The notes: a model not told the origin generated them from the letters alone. A DNA stretch of 20,675 nt from JALRBM01 sp964477195 (GCA_964477195.1 CAYZCX010000013.1:1-20675); one strand, 5' to 3'; counted from the first letter of the stretch, positions 7,168 to 15,074 are shown. Numbers and translations: made by a program.

Positions 7168-7801
7168 AACGCGTGAGTCTCAGAGCTTTTGCAAGCTTAC
7201 GCATCCGACTTTTGTTAACGATGCGCGCGTAACTCCCAGCATGAGAGACCTCTTGAGTCTGCGGATCATAAGAGTGAAGCTTACCCTTCTTTCCGTCAAT
7301 AAAATCCTCGATTTCGCCAAGATTCCACACAGAAGCCTCTTCCATTTCGCCGGTTTTTGAATATTCAGGTCGATACACCTTTGTATTCACATCATCGCCA
7401 TTAACAGTTATAGATAAGTCACGCTCTAGATATGCACCGCTCTGCAGTCTTGCGTGAGCGTGAAAAGAATACTCCACACTTCCATCTGGACTCTGAACAC
7501 GTGTTATATCTACCAGACCATCATTTGGTCGGTATGCATTTTCTTTACCTTTGCCCAAAATAATATTGTGAGAAGAAGCAATCTTCGTGCCCTCTGGAAA
7601 CATTTCCGGATGCTGCGGGTCATGCCCTTCGCCCACTAACGTATCGAATTTCGTGGCAAGATAACGCCCACCTTCGAGGCGCGCCTCGGGACTATCATCT
7701 GGCTCTGCAGGCATGCTATCGGCAAAAAGCATATCAACCGTCAGTCGAGGTAAGGGACTTTCATCCTGTTTGTTTTCGGTGTATTTTTCGTTTGAAGACA
7801 T
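7166..7801 (-). CDS. Hypothetical protein, 211 aa
   Basis: I do not recognise this protein. It is soluble and acidic at the N-terminus (Glu/Asp/Pro-rich, about residues 1-45), with a central beta-rich-looking part (about 85-150; SVEYSFHAHARLQSGAYLER) and a strongly basic C-terminal tail ending KSRMRKLAKALRLTR. There is no signal peptide or membrane helix. It is monocistronic, with its own promoter immediately upstream of the ATG at 7801 and its own terminator overlapping the stop. No Shine-Dalgarno is visible and the -10 ends 8 nt before the ATG, so leaderless translation is likely. Codon and base use look like those of the neighbours, so it is probably a lineage-specific resident gene. Confidence 0.75.
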   Translation of the reverse strand: MSSNEKYTENKQDESPLPRLTVDMLFADSMPAEPDDSPEARLEGGRYLATKFDTLVGEGHDPQHPEMFPEGTKIASSHNIILGKGKENAYRPNDGLVDITRVQSPDGSVEYSFHAHARLQSGAYLERDLSITVNGDDVNTKVYRPEYSKTGEMEEASVWNLGEIEDFIDGKKGKLHSYDPQTQEVSHAGSYARIVNKSRMRKLAKALRLTR

Positions 7802-7809
7802 TTAGTTAA

Positions 7810-7838
7810 AAATTACCATAAAATATCTGAATAGTCAA
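7810..7838 (-). promoter_or_regulatory. Promoter of the hypothetical gene, probably leaderless
   Basis: On the minus strand TTGACT (7838-7833), 17 nt ending in TGG, then TAATTT (7815-7810). The ATG follows after 8 nt, at the expected transcription start. Confidence 0.65.
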
Positions 7839-7854
7839 TACGCTTATGCTCATT

Positions 7855-7952
7855 GTAGAAGTGGCCGTTCGTACATTACGGCTGGAATGGAGGTTCTACT
7901 GACGTATCTCACCAAAGAAAGAGCCCGCCTAATTGTATGGCGGGCTCTTTTT
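7855..7952 (+). ncRNA. Candidate structured small RNA ending in a terminator
   Basis: This 165-bp gap between two minus-strand genes has a fold on the plus strand: outer arms 7855-7860/7894-7899 (GTAGAA/TTCTAC) and inner arms 7864-7868/7878-7882 (GCCGT/ACGGC). A strong terminator with a plus-strand T-run follows at 7918-7952. A plus-strand promoter is not convincing (possible TATGCT at 7844-7849), so this is only a candidate. Confidence 0.25.
7918..7952. terminator. Bidirectional terminator downstream of RNase J gene
   Basis: A perfect 12-bp stem AAAGAGCCCGCC/GGCGGGCTCTTT (7918-7929, 7939-7950) with a 9-nt loop. T-rich on both exits: TTTTT on plus, TTTCTTT on minus. It ends the RNase J transcript 17 nt after its stop codon. 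Confidence 0.85.
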
Positions 7953-7966
7953 GCTCTCTTTTTCGA

Positions 7967-10096
7967 TTAGTAATCACGAACTTCGACTTTTGTCAGTGGC
8001 TCCAGTACCTCAGTATCTGGGATAGCTGGTTCCGGGAATGTCTTGCCAGAGGGCTTTGGCATGACTTCACGCTTGCTGCCTGTTTGCTGAGGACGCTGTT
8101 GACGATCCTGCTGCGAGGCACCACCGCTACCGATTTCATTGATAACCGGAATCACAATTGGGGTACGGCGCGTTTGATCGTACAAGATATGAGTAATCTC
8201 GTCCTTGAGCTCTTTTTTGATAACATCAAGATCGATCTTTTTGTTACCAAAGCTGCGAGCAACTTTTTGTTTAAGATACTGACGAATGATCCCCATAAGT
8301 TCCTCGCTATCACGCAGATAAATAAATCCACGCGAAATGATATCCGGACTCGTGAGCAAACGACCGTTACCGCGGGCAACGGTGAGAATCACAACGAACA
8401 TACCCTCTGAGGCCATGTGAATACGATCTTTCAACACGACTTCACTCACCATCGCGCCACTGTCATCGTACATAATACCGCCGACAGGGATACGGCCAGC
8501 TTTTTTAGCGGTTGCACCGTCAAACTCAAGCACGTCACCACTGTCACAAACAAAGATGTTTTCACGTTTAATACCACATTCCTTTTCGGCAAGCTCGGCA
8601 TTATGGACGAGCATATGGAATTCTCCGTGAATCGGCATGTAGTATTTTGGATTCAACGCGTTGATCAATTTCACGTGGTCATCGTAATAACCATGTCCCG
8701 AAAGGTGGAGAGGCCCGACACCGGTAAGGTGTGACTTACCGTTTTGGATAACATCACTTCCCTCTCGCATAAGGCCATCCACGGTACGAACGACGTATTT
8801 TTCGTTACCCGGAATAGGGTTAGACGAAAAGACAACAACATCGCTGTTTTTGATCTTGATAAACTTGTGTGCACCAGAGGCCATACGATTCAATACGGCA
8901 TTGAATTCACCCTGAGAACCCGTACAAACGATTGTTACCTTACTGTCGGGAAGCTTCACGATGTCTTCCATTTTGACGACAACATCTTTTGGCACCTTGA
9001 TGACACCTGCACGAAGCGCAACTTCGAGGTTTTGGATCATACTATATCCGGCAAAAGCAACTTTGCGGTCGTGTTTTTTGGCTTCCTCCAAGATAACTTG
9101 CATACGGTGGATCTGGCTAGAGAAACAGCTAAGGATAAGTCGGCTGCTCGGGTATTTTTGCATTACTTCACCCAGACTATGCTGGATATCAAATTCACCG
9201 TGAGTGTGTGTTCCTTCTGATTCACAGTTGGTACTTTCGTTCATAAGGAGCAGAACGCCTTCTTTTGTGGCGATTTCGGTCAGACGCTCAAGGTCAAACT
9301 TCTTACCGTCGACAGGGTTTTCTTCAAAACGCCAGTCACCGGTATCGATAAGTACGCCGAGTGGCGTACGAATGACAACCGCTGTTGCGTCAGGGATGGA
9401 GTGGTTAACTCGAACGAGTTCGATCGAAAAACTGTCACCAAGCTGCACACGTTCGTGCGCTTCAGGATTAAGCTCATTGTATTGTGGCTCGAATCCACTT
9501 GTCGCTTCTTCCATGGTGCGCTGGATCATACCGAGCGTAAATTTACTGGCATAGACAGGCGCGGGAATACGGTGAATAATATGGCGAAAGGCACCAATGT
9601 GATCAAGGTGGCCGTGCGTAAAGACGTGACCACGGATCTTGTGCTTATTCTCTTCGAGGTAGGTAATATCAGGGGTAATATAGTTAATACCAGGATAATC
9701 CGCACCCGGAAAAAGAAAACCACAGTCAACAACAATGATGTCGTTATCGTATTCGATCGCCATCATGTTTTTACCGATACCCATTTCACCAAGTCCACCG
9801 ATTGGCATGACTCTGAGAGTTGGGCGAGGACCGCGTGAACGCTTAGGCTGATCAGCCATACTAAACTGGCGACCCTGGTAACCGTTAAAAATTGATTTGT
9901 TAACCGGAATATTCACCATATGCTGGCTGGCGCGAAGATTAACGTTTTCGCTTGTGCGGCGTGAGGCACGAAACGCTTCGCCCTTACGGGTGCTCGTGTT
10001 TGCAAGTACGGTGTTATTACTCGGTTTAGGTTTTTGTGAATTTGGCCGTTTTGACATATCGTCAGATTGGCTGTTAGAGAGTCGTCGTTGACCCAT
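7967..10096 (-). CDS. rnj: Ribonuclease J (metallo-beta-lactamase / beta-CASP)
   Basis: A 709-aa RNase J, an endo- and 5'-3' exonuclease central to mRNA decay. A basic, Ser/Asn/Gln-rich extension (about 1-92) precedes the MBL domain. The extension is absent from Bacillus RNase J and common in actinobacterial ones. Metal ligands are visible: HGHLDH at 161-166, H232 in NHSIPD, and D251 in DTGDWRF. Beta-CASP and the C-terminal MBL part follow (GHGYYDDHVKLINALNPKYYMPIHGE), then a C-terminal domain and a Gln/Pro-rich tail. The ATG at 10096 is 13 nt after AAAGGAG, somewhat long; M14 is an alternative start. It is monocistronic, with a strong promoter and a 106-nt leader. With PNPase nearby, the window holds the two main RNA-decay nucleases. 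Confidence 0.96.
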   Translation of the reverse strand: MGQRRLSNSQSDDMSKRPNSQKPKPSNNTVLANTSTRKGEAFRASRRTSENVNLRASQHMVNIPVNKSIFNGYQGRQFSMADQPKRSRGPRPTLRVMPIGGLGEMGIGKNMMAIEYDNDIIVVDCGFLFPGADYPGINYITPDITYLEENKHKIRGHVFTHGHLDHIGAFRHIIHRIPAPVYASKFTLGMIQRTMEEATSGFEPQYNELNPEAHERVQLGDSFSIELVRVNHSIPDATAVVIRTPLGVLIDTGDWRFEENPVDGKKFDLERLTEIATKEGVLLLMNESTNCESEGTHTHGEFDIQHSLGEVMQKYPSSRLILSCFSSQIHRMQVILEEAKKHDRKVAFAGYSMIQNLEVALRAGVIKVPKDVVVKMEDIVKLPDSKVTIVCTGSQGEFNAVLNRMASGAHKFIKIKNSDVVVFSSNPIPGNEKYVVRTVDGLMREGSDVIQNGKSHLTGVGPLHLSGHGYYDDHVKLINALNPKYYMPIHGEFHMLVHNAELAEKECGIKRENIFVCDSGDVLEFDGATAKKAGRIPVGGIMYDDSGAMVSEVVLKDRIHMASEGMFVVILTVARGNGRLLTSPDIISRGFIYLRDSEELMGIIRQYLKQKVARSFGNKKIDLDVIKKELKDEITHILYDQTRRTPIVIPVINEIGSGGASQQDRQQRPQQTGSKREVMPKPSGKTFPEPAIPDTEVLEPLTKVEVRDY

Positions 10097-10202
10097 AATT
10101 TATATTATTCTCCTTTGTTATAATTCAAAATAATTTCTATACACTAAGTACAAAGATGGGGATATATTTCACTAAGTTGTATCAGTTTCCCCTTTGCCAA
10201 GT
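10097..10202 (-). promoter_or_regulatory. Long structured 5' leader of RNase J
   Basis: This is the span from the predicted start (about 10202) to the ATG. It contains GGGGA/TCCCC arms (about 10158-10162 and 10188-10192) that can close a loop, and an 8-bp direct repeat CACTAAGT at 10142-10149 and 10170-10177 on the plus strand. A role in control of RNase J is inference. Confidence 0.4.
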
Positions 10203-10208
10203 GTTCTT

Positions 10209-10237
10209 ATTATAGCAAATGATGAGGAGCTTGGCAA
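10209..10237 (-). promoter_or_regulatory. RNase J promoter
   Basis: On the minus strand TTGCCA (10237-10232), 17 nt ending TGC, TATAAT (10214-10209). It is divergent from the hydrolase promoter, with only 9 bp between the two -35 boxes. Confidence 0.78.
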
Positions 10238-10246
10238 TCCCTATTA

Positions 10247-10275
10247 TTGATTTTATTCTTAAAATATGATATAAT
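10247..10275 (+). promoter_or_regulatory. Promoter of the alpha/beta hydrolase gene
   Basis: TTGATT (10247-10252), 17 nt, TATAAT (10270-10275). The leader is about 40 nt, ending in AAAGGA five bases before the ATG at 10323. Confidence 0.75.
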
Positions 10276-10322
10276 TACATTCAAGCACCTCTACAATCCG
10301 ACTCTAGCCTGAAAGGACGGCC

Positions 10323-11186
10323 ATGAAAAGGCGCGTACTCCGCGTGCTCGCACTCCCCGGGGTCATCCTGGCGATCATCGCGCTGTTTTTTGGCATCGAG
10401 AGGACTACCTGGTCCTCTCTCGATGACCAACCTGTGTCGTACCACACCACGAATACGGCCACTCCCGACAAGGGTGTCGTCTACCTGAATGGTGCCGGCA
10501 CGCCAAGAACGGTAATCGATGACCTGCGTCCCTTCTTCGCCCGACAGGGCAATTTCGAGGAGGTGGTGTATGGTCACGAGTTGTTCGACATCGAGAAGAC
10601 CGTCAACCTTGTCATCGAGAAGATCAAACCCTATTCGCATGTCACCTTCGTGGGAGCATCGATGGGTGGTTTGGTCGCCTACGATGTCATCCAGGAGCTC
10701 CGCAAACGTGGGGATCATCACCACTTCGGCCTGATCCTCATCGACTCACCCACTGGAAAGTGGGCGGATGTCGGTGGTGTTCCCTGGGGAGCCAAGCTGG
10801 CTGCTTGTTTGCCGTTTGGGAAACTGTCGAACGGGATGTTCTCTTCGCCTCGTCCGCAGGGTGATCTGAGCCAGATCCACCCCAAAGATCCGGGGAAAAT
10901 GGAGAAGTTTTGGGATGAATACGCGACCTACCCCTGGTCTGGCTACTCCAGCCAAGGGTGCTACGTGTTTTACCACGACGTTCTTCAGCCCCTTGAAGGC
11001 GTGACGGCGACGTTCATTCGTTCGCAGAAGGATACTTTCGTTCTCGACAGTGCCATCGAAGAGTGGCGAAATGTCGTGAAGCTGGAGGATACCTTCCGGG
11101 TGAATGCATCGCACATGAGCTTCCTGGATGAGCCCGTTCTCTACGAGCAAGCTTTCCAGAAAAGCTTCGCACTCGCCGCCGGTTAG
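10323..11186 (+). CDS. Membrane-anchored alpha/beta hydrolase
   Basis: A 287-aa hydrolase with an N-terminal basic stretch and one hydrophobic segment (about residues 6-24) acting as signal anchor or signal peptide. The nucleophile elbow is GASMGG with S113. H264 (NASHMSF) and an Asp at 237 or 242 fit the rest of the triad. LNGAGTPR (55-62) probably forms the oxyanion-hole loop. The substrate may be a lipid or ester; it cannot be named. AAAGGA precedes the ATG. The gene stands alone on the plus strand between two minus-strand genes, with its own promoter and terminator. It is GC-rich: 35 of 60 bases at 10501-10560 are G or C, counted by hand. It is one of four isolated, compositionally distinct genes, probably acquired horizontally. 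Confidence 0.82.
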   Translation: MKRRVLRVLALPGVILAIIALFFGIERTTWSSLDDQPVSYHTTNTATPDKGVVYLNGAGTPRTVIDDLRPFFARQGNFEEVVYGHELFDIEKTVNLVIEKIKPYSHVTFVGASMGGLVAYDVIQELRKRGDHHHFGLILIDSPTGKWADVGGVPWGAKLAACLPFGKLSNGMFSSPRPQGDLSQIHPKDPGKMEKFWDEYATYPWSGYSSQGCYVFYHDVLQPLEGVTATFIRSQKDTFVLDSAIEEWRNVVKLEDTFRVNASHMSFLDEPVLYEQAFQKSFALAAG

Positions 11187-11205
11187 GTACGTAAGAGGTG
11201 AATGC

Positions 11206-11230
11206 CCGTCCCCCAGGGGGCGGGTTTTTG
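11206..11230 (+). terminator. Rho-independent terminator of the hydrolase gene
   Basis: A GC-rich stem CCCGTCCCC/GGGGGCGGG (one G-U pair; arms from 11206 and to 11225) followed by TTTTT (11226-11230), 20 nt after the stop. Confidence 0.82.
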
Positions 11231-11236
11231 CCCTCC

Positions 11237-11815
11237 CTAGAGCTTCTGGATTATCTTTGGGACCATGAGAAAATCGTCTATCAAGGTTTGACGCAGGCTG
11301 CCGTTGTACAATGCTGCTGCCGGATGAAATAGCGGGATGATGACCAGCTTATCGTCACCGAATTGGATCCGCTTTGGCTGTCCGTGAATCGCACTAATTT
11401 TCATTCCGGGAAGAAAATACTCCATGCTGTGGCGACCGAGAGTGATGACAACTTTTGGCTGAATAATCTGCAATTGCTTGAGAAGATAGGGCCAAAAGGC
11501 TTTCTTTTCTTCTAGCTCGGGATCCCTGTTGTTTGGGGGTCGATATTTAACGATATTCGTAATGTACACATCGCTGCGCTGCATACCAGCCTCTGCTAAC
11601 ATTTCATTGAGAAACTTCCCTGCTGCACCGACAAACGGCAAGCCCTGCTCATCTTCGTTTTTGCCGGGTGCTTCACCGATAAATACAATATCAGCGTTTA
11701 TATTTCCATCCCCCATAACAAGATTTTTCGCTTGCTCGGCCAATTCTGGACAAATACGTTTTTCAATAATTTCCTGTTTAATGCGGTCAAGTTGGGCTTG
11801 CTTGTCGTCGCTCAT
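11237..11815 (-). CDS. Family-4-type uracil-DNA glycosylase lacking the Fe-S cysteines
   Basis: A 192-aa glycosylase expected to remove uracil from DNA. Family-4 motifs are clear: GEAPGKNEDEQG at 47-58 (catalytic loop), PFVGAAGKFLN, YITNIVKYRPPNNRDP, and HPAAALY at 164-170. Typical family-4 enzymes hold a [4Fe-4S] cluster with CxxC near the start, the Cys of VKCRPP, and one more Cys about 16 residues on. Here these positions are non-Cys or shifted (only C22 nearby), Tyr (residue 91) and Trp (residue 108). The cluster is therefore probably absent. The start at 11815 is 7 nt after TGG-TATACT, suggesting a leaderless transcript; an upstream in-frame extension would run through the divergent neighbour. 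The gene is divergent from the phosphotransferase gene. Confidence 0.88.
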   Translation of the reverse strand: MSDDKQAQLDRIKQEIIEKRICPELAEQAKNLVMGDGNINADIVFIGEAPGKNEDEQGLPFVGAAGKFLNEMLAEAGMQRSDVYITNIVKYRPPNNRDPELEEKKAFWPYLLKQLQIIQPKVVITLGRHSMEYFLPGMKISAIHGQPKRIQFGDDKLVIIPLFHPAAALYNGSLRQTLIDDFLMVPKIIQKL

Positions 11816-11853
11816 ACCCTTAAGTATACCAAAGTGCTGTGTATAATGATGAC
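11816..11853. promoter_or_regulatory. 38-bp divergent promoter shared by UDG and phosphotransferase genes
   Basis: Minus strand: TGG-TATACT (-10 at 11828-11823), 7 nt to the UDG ATG. Plus strand: TATAAT (11842-11847), 6 nt to the phosphotransferase ATG at 11854. Each -10 lies where the opposite promoter would place its -35. No Shine-Dalgarno on either side. Confidence 0.65.
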
Positions 11854-12729
11854 ATGCAAACTCTCTATCTTGGAAATTCTCCTGAACAAGCGCTCGAAGT
11901 AAGTCGATCGCTTTATCCGTCAGCTGCATCTCTTACCGTTATCGATGAAGGTCAGGAAAACCTTATCATTGTGATTGATCACGAACTGCTCATGCGATTT
12001 CCACGCTCTGAGGAAATCTGGCAGCGTGGAAAGGCTGAGCGCGAAGCACTGCGTTTGCTTGCTTCTCTCCCCATGGTGCCTGTTCCTCACCTTACTCGTA
12101 TTTCCGAAGAGCCTGCGTATGTGGTCGCGACATATCTTCACGGGAAACAAATTACCACCACAGAGCTTCGCTCACTTCCGGTGGAAGTATTGGAGCGTAT
12201 CGGTTCAGAAATAGCAACTTTTGCGTATTCGCTTCATACCCAGTTGCCCGTCAAGACATTTCAGCCACTCATCGAACCACCTTCGTGGTCGTACGATGAC
12301 TATTTGAAGCGAGTACTCTACGATCGTCAGGATCCGGACCCGAGAATAGATGCGCTTGCCAAAGAGTACTTCCACAAGTGGCAAGCAAAACACACTCCGT
12401 CTCGTAAAGTGGTTGCTCACGATGACCTTCACATGGGAAATCTTTTGTTTGATGACACGTATCACCTTACGGGAGTGCTTGATTTTGGCGCTATTTGTAT
12501 TGGAACAGCTGAACAAGACCTCCGACAAACGTTTCGACTCGGTGAGGCGGGATTTGAAGCAGCTATAGCGACCTACGAGCAGCTCTCGGGGAAAGAGCTC
12601 GACCGCGAGACAGCCAAGCTTTGGACGATCACACAGGAGCTCGCCTCGTATTGCCGCGAAGACAGCGACACAGTTCACGAACGTGCCAGAGAAAATCTAC
12701 AGTTTTGGTTCCCTGAAATCTTTACGTAG
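11854..12729 (+). CDS. Aminoglycoside phosphotransferase-family kinase
   Basis: A 291-aa APH/choline-kinase-fold protein that would phosphorylate a small molecule with ATP or GTP. The catalytic loop HDDLHMGN lies at 189-196 (catalytic D191, metal-binding N196), and the DFG-like Mg2+ motif LDFGA has its Asp at about 210. The N-terminal lobe carries a weakly conserved nucleotide site. The ATG at 11854 is chosen because it follows TATAAT by 6 nt; a GTG at 11839 would lie upstream of the -10. Family members include antibiotic kinases, homoserine/choline/methylthioribose kinases and fructosamine kinases. The true substrate is unknown and a resistance role should not be assumed. It ends tail-to-tail with pnp. 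Confidence 0.85.
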   Translation: MQTLYLGNSPEQALEVSRSLYPSAASLTVIDEGQENLIIVIDHELLMRFPRSEEIWQRGKAEREALRLLASLPMVPVPHLTRISEEPAYVVATYLHGKQITTTELRSLPVEVLERIGSEIATFAYSLHTQLPVKTFQPLIEPPSWSYDDYLKRVLYDRQDPDPRIDALAKEYFHKWQAKHTPSRKVVAHDDLHMGNLLFDDTYHLTGVLDFGAICIGTAEQDLRQTFRLGEAGFEAAIATYEQLSGKELDRETAKLWTITQELASYCREDSDTVHERARENLQFWFPEIFT

Positions 12730-12739
12730 AAAAATCTAC
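12726..12739. terminator. Palindrome carrying both convergent stop codons
   Basis: GTAGA-AAAA-TCTAC (12726-12739) contains the TAG of the phosphotransferase (12727-12729) and, on the minus strand, the TAG of pnp (12738-12736). A 5-bp stem is weak for termination alone. Confidence 0.35.
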
Positions 12740-14853
12740 TCTTCGACGGCTTTTATACTGAGGCTAAGACGACCGCGTTCATCGATACCGGTCAGTTTTA
12801 CCTTTACGATTTGACCTTCGTGGAGGACGTCCGTAACATTCTCAACGCGCTCGTTTGAAAGCTGTGATATATGTACCATGCCATCGATACCAGGCATGAT
12901 GTTCACAAATGCACCGAAATCTTTGATGCTAACGACTTTTCCTTCGTAAATCTTGCCCACTTCAGGCTCTTCGGTAAGGCTCTTGATCCAAGCCAATGCT
13001 TTTTCGATATTTGTCGTATCGGATGCCGAGACGGTAATGAGTCCGTCTTCTTTGATGTCTATTTCGGCTCCGGTTTCAGCAGTAATCTTGTTGATCACTT
13101 CTCCGCCCTTACCAATAACCGCGCCGATCTTGTCCGGGTTGATTTTGATCTTTTCGATTCGTGGCGCATATGGGCTGATCGATACGCGTGGAGCGGCGAG
13201 GGTTGTCAGCATGTGGCTGAGAATATGTGCGCGGCCTGGAACGGCTTTTTGGATTGCTTCACCAAGAATTTCGACAGGAAGTCCGTGAACTTTCATGTCC
13301 ATCTGAATTGCAGTAATTCCTTGCTCAGTTCCGGTCACTTTGAAATCCATATCGCCAGCGAAATCTTCTGCATCGGCGATGTCGCTCAATACATATGGCG
13401 TGTCTCCATCCATCATGAGTCCCATCGCAATCCCACTGACGGGACGCTTGAGCGGCACACCGGCATCCATCAATGCCAAGCAGCTACTACAGGTGGCTGC
13501 CATAGAGGTAGAGCCGTTCTGGCTCATGATTTCTGTCACGCTACGAATTGCGTAAGGAAACTCTTCTTCAGTAGGAAGCACAGGAATAAGTGCTCGTTCA
13601 GCGAGGTATCCGTGACCGATTTCACGGCGACCAGGACTTCCAAGACGACGTACCTCACCGACTGTATAGCCGGGGGCATTGTAGTGGTGCATGTAACGAC
13701 GTTCACCGTCGTTTACTTCCATGGTGTCGATCATTTGAGCGTAACTAAGTGGCGCAAGCGTCACAATATTCATGCCCTGAGTAACTCCGCGAGTAAAGAG
13801 GCTTGAACCGTGAGTTCGCGGCAAGATACCGACTTCGCTTGAAAGCGGACGAATCTCATCGAGCTTACGGCCATCAGGACGGAGGCCGTGTTCCACGATT
13901 CCTTTTCGCACATCTTTGTGAAGCGCCATAGTAAAGGCTTCGTTGTATTCATCTTTTAGCTCTTTGTAGTCGTCTTCACCAAAACGCTCCACCATTGCAT
14001 CATGAAATTCACTCCGGAGCTGGGCAACCATTTCATTACGCTCTGGATATGGTTTACGAAGGTCTTCGCCAAGCTTCCCTTCCATCCACTCATCAACAAT
14101 GGCTTGGAAATCGTCATTTGGCAGAATGAGTTCGTATTCGAGTGGCTCGACACCTACTTTTTCAACAAGTTGCTTTTGAAGCTCGATTGCGGGTTGAATC
14201 GCTTTGTGTGCCCATGCGAGCGCCTCGAGAATAGCGTCCTCATTTACTTCATTGGCGGCAGCCTCAACCATAGTGATGCCGCTTTCTTTGCCGGCAACGA
14301 CAAGATCAAGATCACTCGCCGCGCGCTCTTCGGCCGTCGCAAAGGCTTTGAGCTCACCATTGACTCGAGCCACACGAATTCCGGCAACAGGACCATCAAA
14401 TGGGACACCCGAAAGCATAATTGCCGTACTTGCCGCGATCATGGCAATTGCATCAGGACGGAAGGTTGGATCCATAGAGAGCACACTGGCTACCACTTGC
14501 ACTTCTTGGCGGTATCCTTTAGGGAATAGCGGACGGATCGGACGATCGATCAAACGACCAATAAGAATTGCTTCGTCGCTTGGACGGCCCTCTCGCTTAA
14601 TAAAGCGGCTGCCCGAGATTTTACCGGCTGCATAAAATTTTTCTTCATAGTCGATAGAAAGCGGAAAATAATCCATTCCATGCTTGGCGCTTCCCACCAT
14701 CGTCGTGCCGAGCACTACCGTGTCACCATATTTTACTAAGACGCTCGCTGATGTTCGAAAACCGACACGGTTAACTTCGAGTGTCAGTGGCTGGCCACAG
14801 AAATCAGTACTAACGGAGATGATTTCTTTGCCGTTTGGGTTAATTGTCGACAT
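12736..14853 (-). CDS. pnp: Polyribonucleotide nucleotidyltransferase (PNPase)
   Basis: A 705-aa phosphorolytic 3'-5' exoribonuclease. Two RNase PH-like domains (about 10-220 and 320-540) flank a helical domain. The first shows GDTVVLGTTMVG and GRLIDRPIRPLFPKGYRQEV, the second RPDGRKLDEIRPLSSEVGILPRTHGSSLFTRG (split here by position, about 325-360). A KH domain (about 555-615, IGAVIGKGGEVINKI) and an S1 domain (about 627-700, GKIYEGKVVSIKDFGAFVNI) follow. Length and order are standard. It has its own promoter and a leader of about 115 nt with AAGGAGG before the ATG. In many bacteria pnp follows rpsO; here rpsO lies 3 kb away with its own promoter, so the linkage is broken. Confidence 0.97.
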   Translation of the reverse strand: MSTINPNGKEIISVSTDFCGQPLTLEVNRVGFRTSASVLVKYGDTVVLGTTMVGSAKHGMDYFPLSIDYEEKFYAAGKISGSRFIKREGRPSDEAILIGRLIDRPIRPLFPKGYRQEVQVVASVLSMDPTFRPDAIAMIAASTAIMLSGVPFDGPVAGIRVARVNGELKAFATAEERAASDLDLVVAGKESGITMVEAAANEVNEDAILEALAWAHKAIQPAIELQKQLVEKVGVEPLEYELILPNDDFQAIVDEWMEGKLGEDLRKPYPERNEMVAQLRSEFHDAMVERFGEDDYKELKDEYNEAFTMALHKDVRKGIVEHGLRPDGRKLDEIRPLSSEVGILPRTHGSSLFTRGVTQGMNIVTLAPLSYAQMIDTMEVNDGERRYMHHYNAPGYTVGEVRRLGSPGRREIGHGYLAERALIPVLPTEEEFPYAIRSVTEIMSQNGSTSMAATCSSCLALMDAGVPLKRPVSGIAMGLMMDGDTPYVLSDIADAEDFAGDMDFKVTGTEQGITAIQMDMKVHGLPVEILGEAIQKAVPGRAHILSHMLTTLAAPRVSISPYAPRIEKIKINPDKIGAVIGKGGEVINKITAETGAEIDIKEDGLITVSASDTTNIEKALAWIKSLTEEPEVGKIYEGKVVSIKDFGAFVNIMPGIDGMVHISQLSNERVENVTDVLHEGQIVKVKLTGIDERGRLSLSIKAVEE

Positions 14854-14984
14854 ACTATGTCCTCCTTTTACTTACTTTTGCCCCTTAAGACAATGAATAA
14901 GTAACGGGTGTAGAAGTTCTGCGAAATCCAGAATTCCTCCATCCACCACTTACCTGCACTGACCTATAGAGCATTTTTATTATA
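14854..14984 (-). promoter_or_regulatory. pnp promoter and leader
   Basis: Extended -10 TGC-TATAAT on the minus strand (14984-14979) with no good -35. The leader of about 115 nt can form a stem of GAATTCTG with CAGAACTTC (about 14914-14938, one bulge). PNPase leaders elsewhere are autoregulated; here that is only a possibility. Confidence 0.5.
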
Positions 14985-15033
14985 GCACGGTCCTTCTCTT
15001 GTTTGGTGACAACCATCACATTCTTTACCCCTG

Positions 15034-15074
15034 TTGTAACTTGTAAAATACACGCTTTATGCTATTGTATATAC
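15034..15074 (+). promoter_or_regulatory. Promoter region of the WhiB gene
   Basis: Two overlapping options: TTGTAA (15034-15039), 18 nt, TATGCT (15058-15063); or TTGTAA (15041-15046), 16 nt, TATTGT (15063-15068). The leader is about 30 nt, with GAGGAG at 15091-15096 six bases before the ATG. Confidence 0.5.

Noticed and set aside
11854..12729. Calling the phosphotransferase an antibiotic-resistance gene
   Set aside because: The APH fold covers many small-molecule kinases, and nothing in the sequence or context points to aminoglycosides.
12871..13806. A 311-codon open frame on the plus strand inside pnp
   Set aside because: It lies wholly antisense to a clear PNPase, lacks a promoter and Shine-Dalgarno, and its product has no recognisable motif; GC-biased codons on the other strand explain it.
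14885..14974. A 29-codon leader ORF in the pnp leader, beginning just after the -10
   Set aside because: Its ATG is only 4 nt from the -10, upstream of the usual start distance, and it has no Shine-Dalgarno.
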